From NCBI GenBank assembly GCA_963626085.1, contig CAVFVJ010000010.1:1-33034 (forward strand): a stretch of 33,034 nucleotides of DNA. The letters are read 5' to 3'. The position numbers were made by a program, and so were the translations under genes. Source of the DNA: Colivivens sp963626085 (lineage in GTDB: Bacteria; Bacteroidota; Bacteroidia; Bacteroidales; Bacteroidaceae). How positions within the stretch are numbered: the first letter of the stretch is position 1; each line of letters opens with the position of its first letter. Below are positions 32,665-33,034 of this stretch, one piece after another. Below the pieces are notes generated by a model. It saw only the letters and a list, made by a program, of their open reading frames with translations. It did no database searches and was not told where the DNA came from.

Positions 32665-32689
32665 CCTGGACAACTTTTTGTTGTCCAGG
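32665..32689. repeat. Perfect 10-bp hairpin in the IS leader
   Basis: CCTGGACAAC (32665-32674), a T5 loop and GTTGTCCAGG (32680-32689). On the minus strand it is followed by ATTTTG, and it stands upstream of the transposase promoter, so it may block outside transcription from entering the IS. A second inverted pair, TTTTGCCATG (32592-32601) and CATGGCAAAA (32654-32663), flanks the transposase start. Confidence 0.65.
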
Positions 32690-32737
32690 CGCTTATAAAA
32701 ATATTAATTTATAGTGTTGCGGAATTTAGGTTTAATT

Positions 32738-32762
32738 AACCCCAGCCTCACAATACGGGGTT
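32738..32762 (-). terminator. Possible weak terminator after the Rpn-type gene
   Basis: AACCCC (32738-32743) can pair with GGGGTT (32757-32762) around a 13-nt loop, about 10 nt past the stop codon. There is no U run, so support is limited. Confidence 0.25.
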
Positions 32763-32771
32763 TGCTTACCT

Positions 32772-33034
32772 TTATCGAGACATTGTGTCCTTTGTTACCA
32801 AGTCCTTGATTTCTTCAACGGAAAGACCAGAGCCTTGAGCTACAATTTCCACAGACAGACCGAGGGTCAAAAACCTTTTTGCCGTGGCTATCTTTTCTTG
32901 CTTTTCGCCTTCCGCTCTTCCTTCCGCTCTTCCTTCCGCTCTTCCTTCCGCCATTCCTTCATTATATCCTTCGTCATGACCTTCTTGGTAACCTTCATCC
33001 CGACTGGTGTCGAAAAGGCTCTTCATGTGCCTTA
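32772..33034 (-). CDS. Rpn-family (PD-(D/E)XK) nuclease/transposase-like protein, C-terminal part
   Basis: Partial: the frame is open to the window edge, and the visible ATG at 33026 is probably internal. The visible 84 residues are the tail seen on Rpn recombination-promoting nucleases and related PD-(D/E)XK transposase-like proteins: an AEGR repeat (MAEGRAEGRAEGRAEGEKQ), then a helical segment KRFLTLGLSVEIVAQGSGLSVEEIKDL that resembles the usual closing helix-turn-helix-like unit. The nuclease core itself would lie outside the window, so activity cannot be judged. Confidence 0.7.
   Translation of the reverse strand, partial: RHMKSLFDTSRDEGYQEGHDEGYNEGMAEGRAEGRAEGRAEGEKQEKIATAKRFLTLGLSVEIVAQGSGLSVEEIKDLVTKDTMSR
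32911..32958 (-). repeat. 12-bp tandem repeat coding for AEGR units
   Basis: Three exact copies of TCCGCTCTTCCT (32911-32946) and a fourth imperfect copy (32947-32958). Changes in copy number would keep the frame and alter the length of the charged linker. Confidence 0.85.

Larger units (their letters stand above)
32454..32730 (-). mobile_element. IS1380-family remnant (one end plus start of transposase)
   Basis: The element end is inferred at about 32730, where the minus strand reads CCTAAATTCCGCAACACT, which resembles terminal sequence I associate with Bacteroidales IS1380 elements. Inside are a 10-bp hairpin (32665-32689), a decayed -7 box TATCTTAG (near 32621-32628) and the transposase fragment. 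The other end is absent from this window. Confidence 0.6.

Noticed and set aside
32665..32689. Hairpin as the terminator of fic
   Set aside because: It lies 200 nt downstream, has no T run on the plus strand, and sits in the IS leader ahead of the transposase fragment.
32911..32958. Tandem repeats as a CRISPR array
   Set aside because: Units are 12 bp, directly adjacent without spacers, and in frame within a coding region.

Overview
The window looks like chromosomal DNA of a Bacteroidales bacterium, most likely Prevotella or a close relative. Four lines of evidence agree. Promoters upstream of most transcription units carry the Bacteroidetes -7 box TAnnTTTG, three of them with a TTTG -33 box 19-21 nt upstream, and strong Shine-Dalgarno sequences are nearly absent. 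The gene order (rimP-nusA-infB next to sufBCD-sufS, acpP-fabF-rnc) is familiar in Bacteroidetes. FISUMP-type secreted proteins, T9SS-like C-terminal tails and AEGR-repeat Rpn nucleases are typical of Prevotella. The IS remnant at the right end belongs to an IS1380 lineage common in this order.

Layout. 1-1573: 3' part of a tRNA-Asn with a terminator, then comEC. 1554-7174 (minus): one compact operon, GNAT-like protein-parE-coaD-S41 protease-ybeY, convergent with comEC. 7293-8824 (minus): a two-gene cassette of secreted proteins with its own promoter and a strong bidirectional hairpin terminator. 9142-19233 (plus): one 10-kb unit, rimP-nusA-infB followed without an obvious break by sufB-sufC-sufD-lipoprotein-sufS. 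It joins translation and transcription factors to Fe-S cluster assembly. 19230-20027 (minus): an rRNA/tRNA 2'-O-methyltransferase, divergent from typA (20182-21990). 22079-24528 (plus): acpP-fabF-rnc, with a long hairpin between acpP and fabF. 24624-29576 (plus): a tightly coupled four-gene set (GH3-like acyl-adenylating enzyme, Ig-like lipoprotein, DUF3108 protein, RNase HII) joined by three 4-base stop/start overlaps. 29690-30601: a secreted Spy/CpxP-like protein with a low-complexity Asn/Gly/Arg tail, followed by a terminator.

From about 30.77 kb to the end the character changes. The DNA is more AT-rich and partly decayed. It holds a broken ORF overlapping the start of a Fic-domain protein, the Fic gene with an internal degenerate repeat, a truncated IS1380 transposase whose remnant abuts the fic stop codon, and the C-terminal part of an Rpn-family nuclease with a 12-bp tandem repeat. 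This is an accessory, rearranged region.

The left 30 kb is mainly housekeeping. The best candidates for something undescribed are the GH3-lipoprotein-DUF3108 envelope operon, the lipoprotein embedded in the SUF operon together with the SufD CxxCxxC tail, the acpP/fabF hairpin, and the rearranged Fic locus. No clear novel defence or mobile system could be shown from sequence alone.
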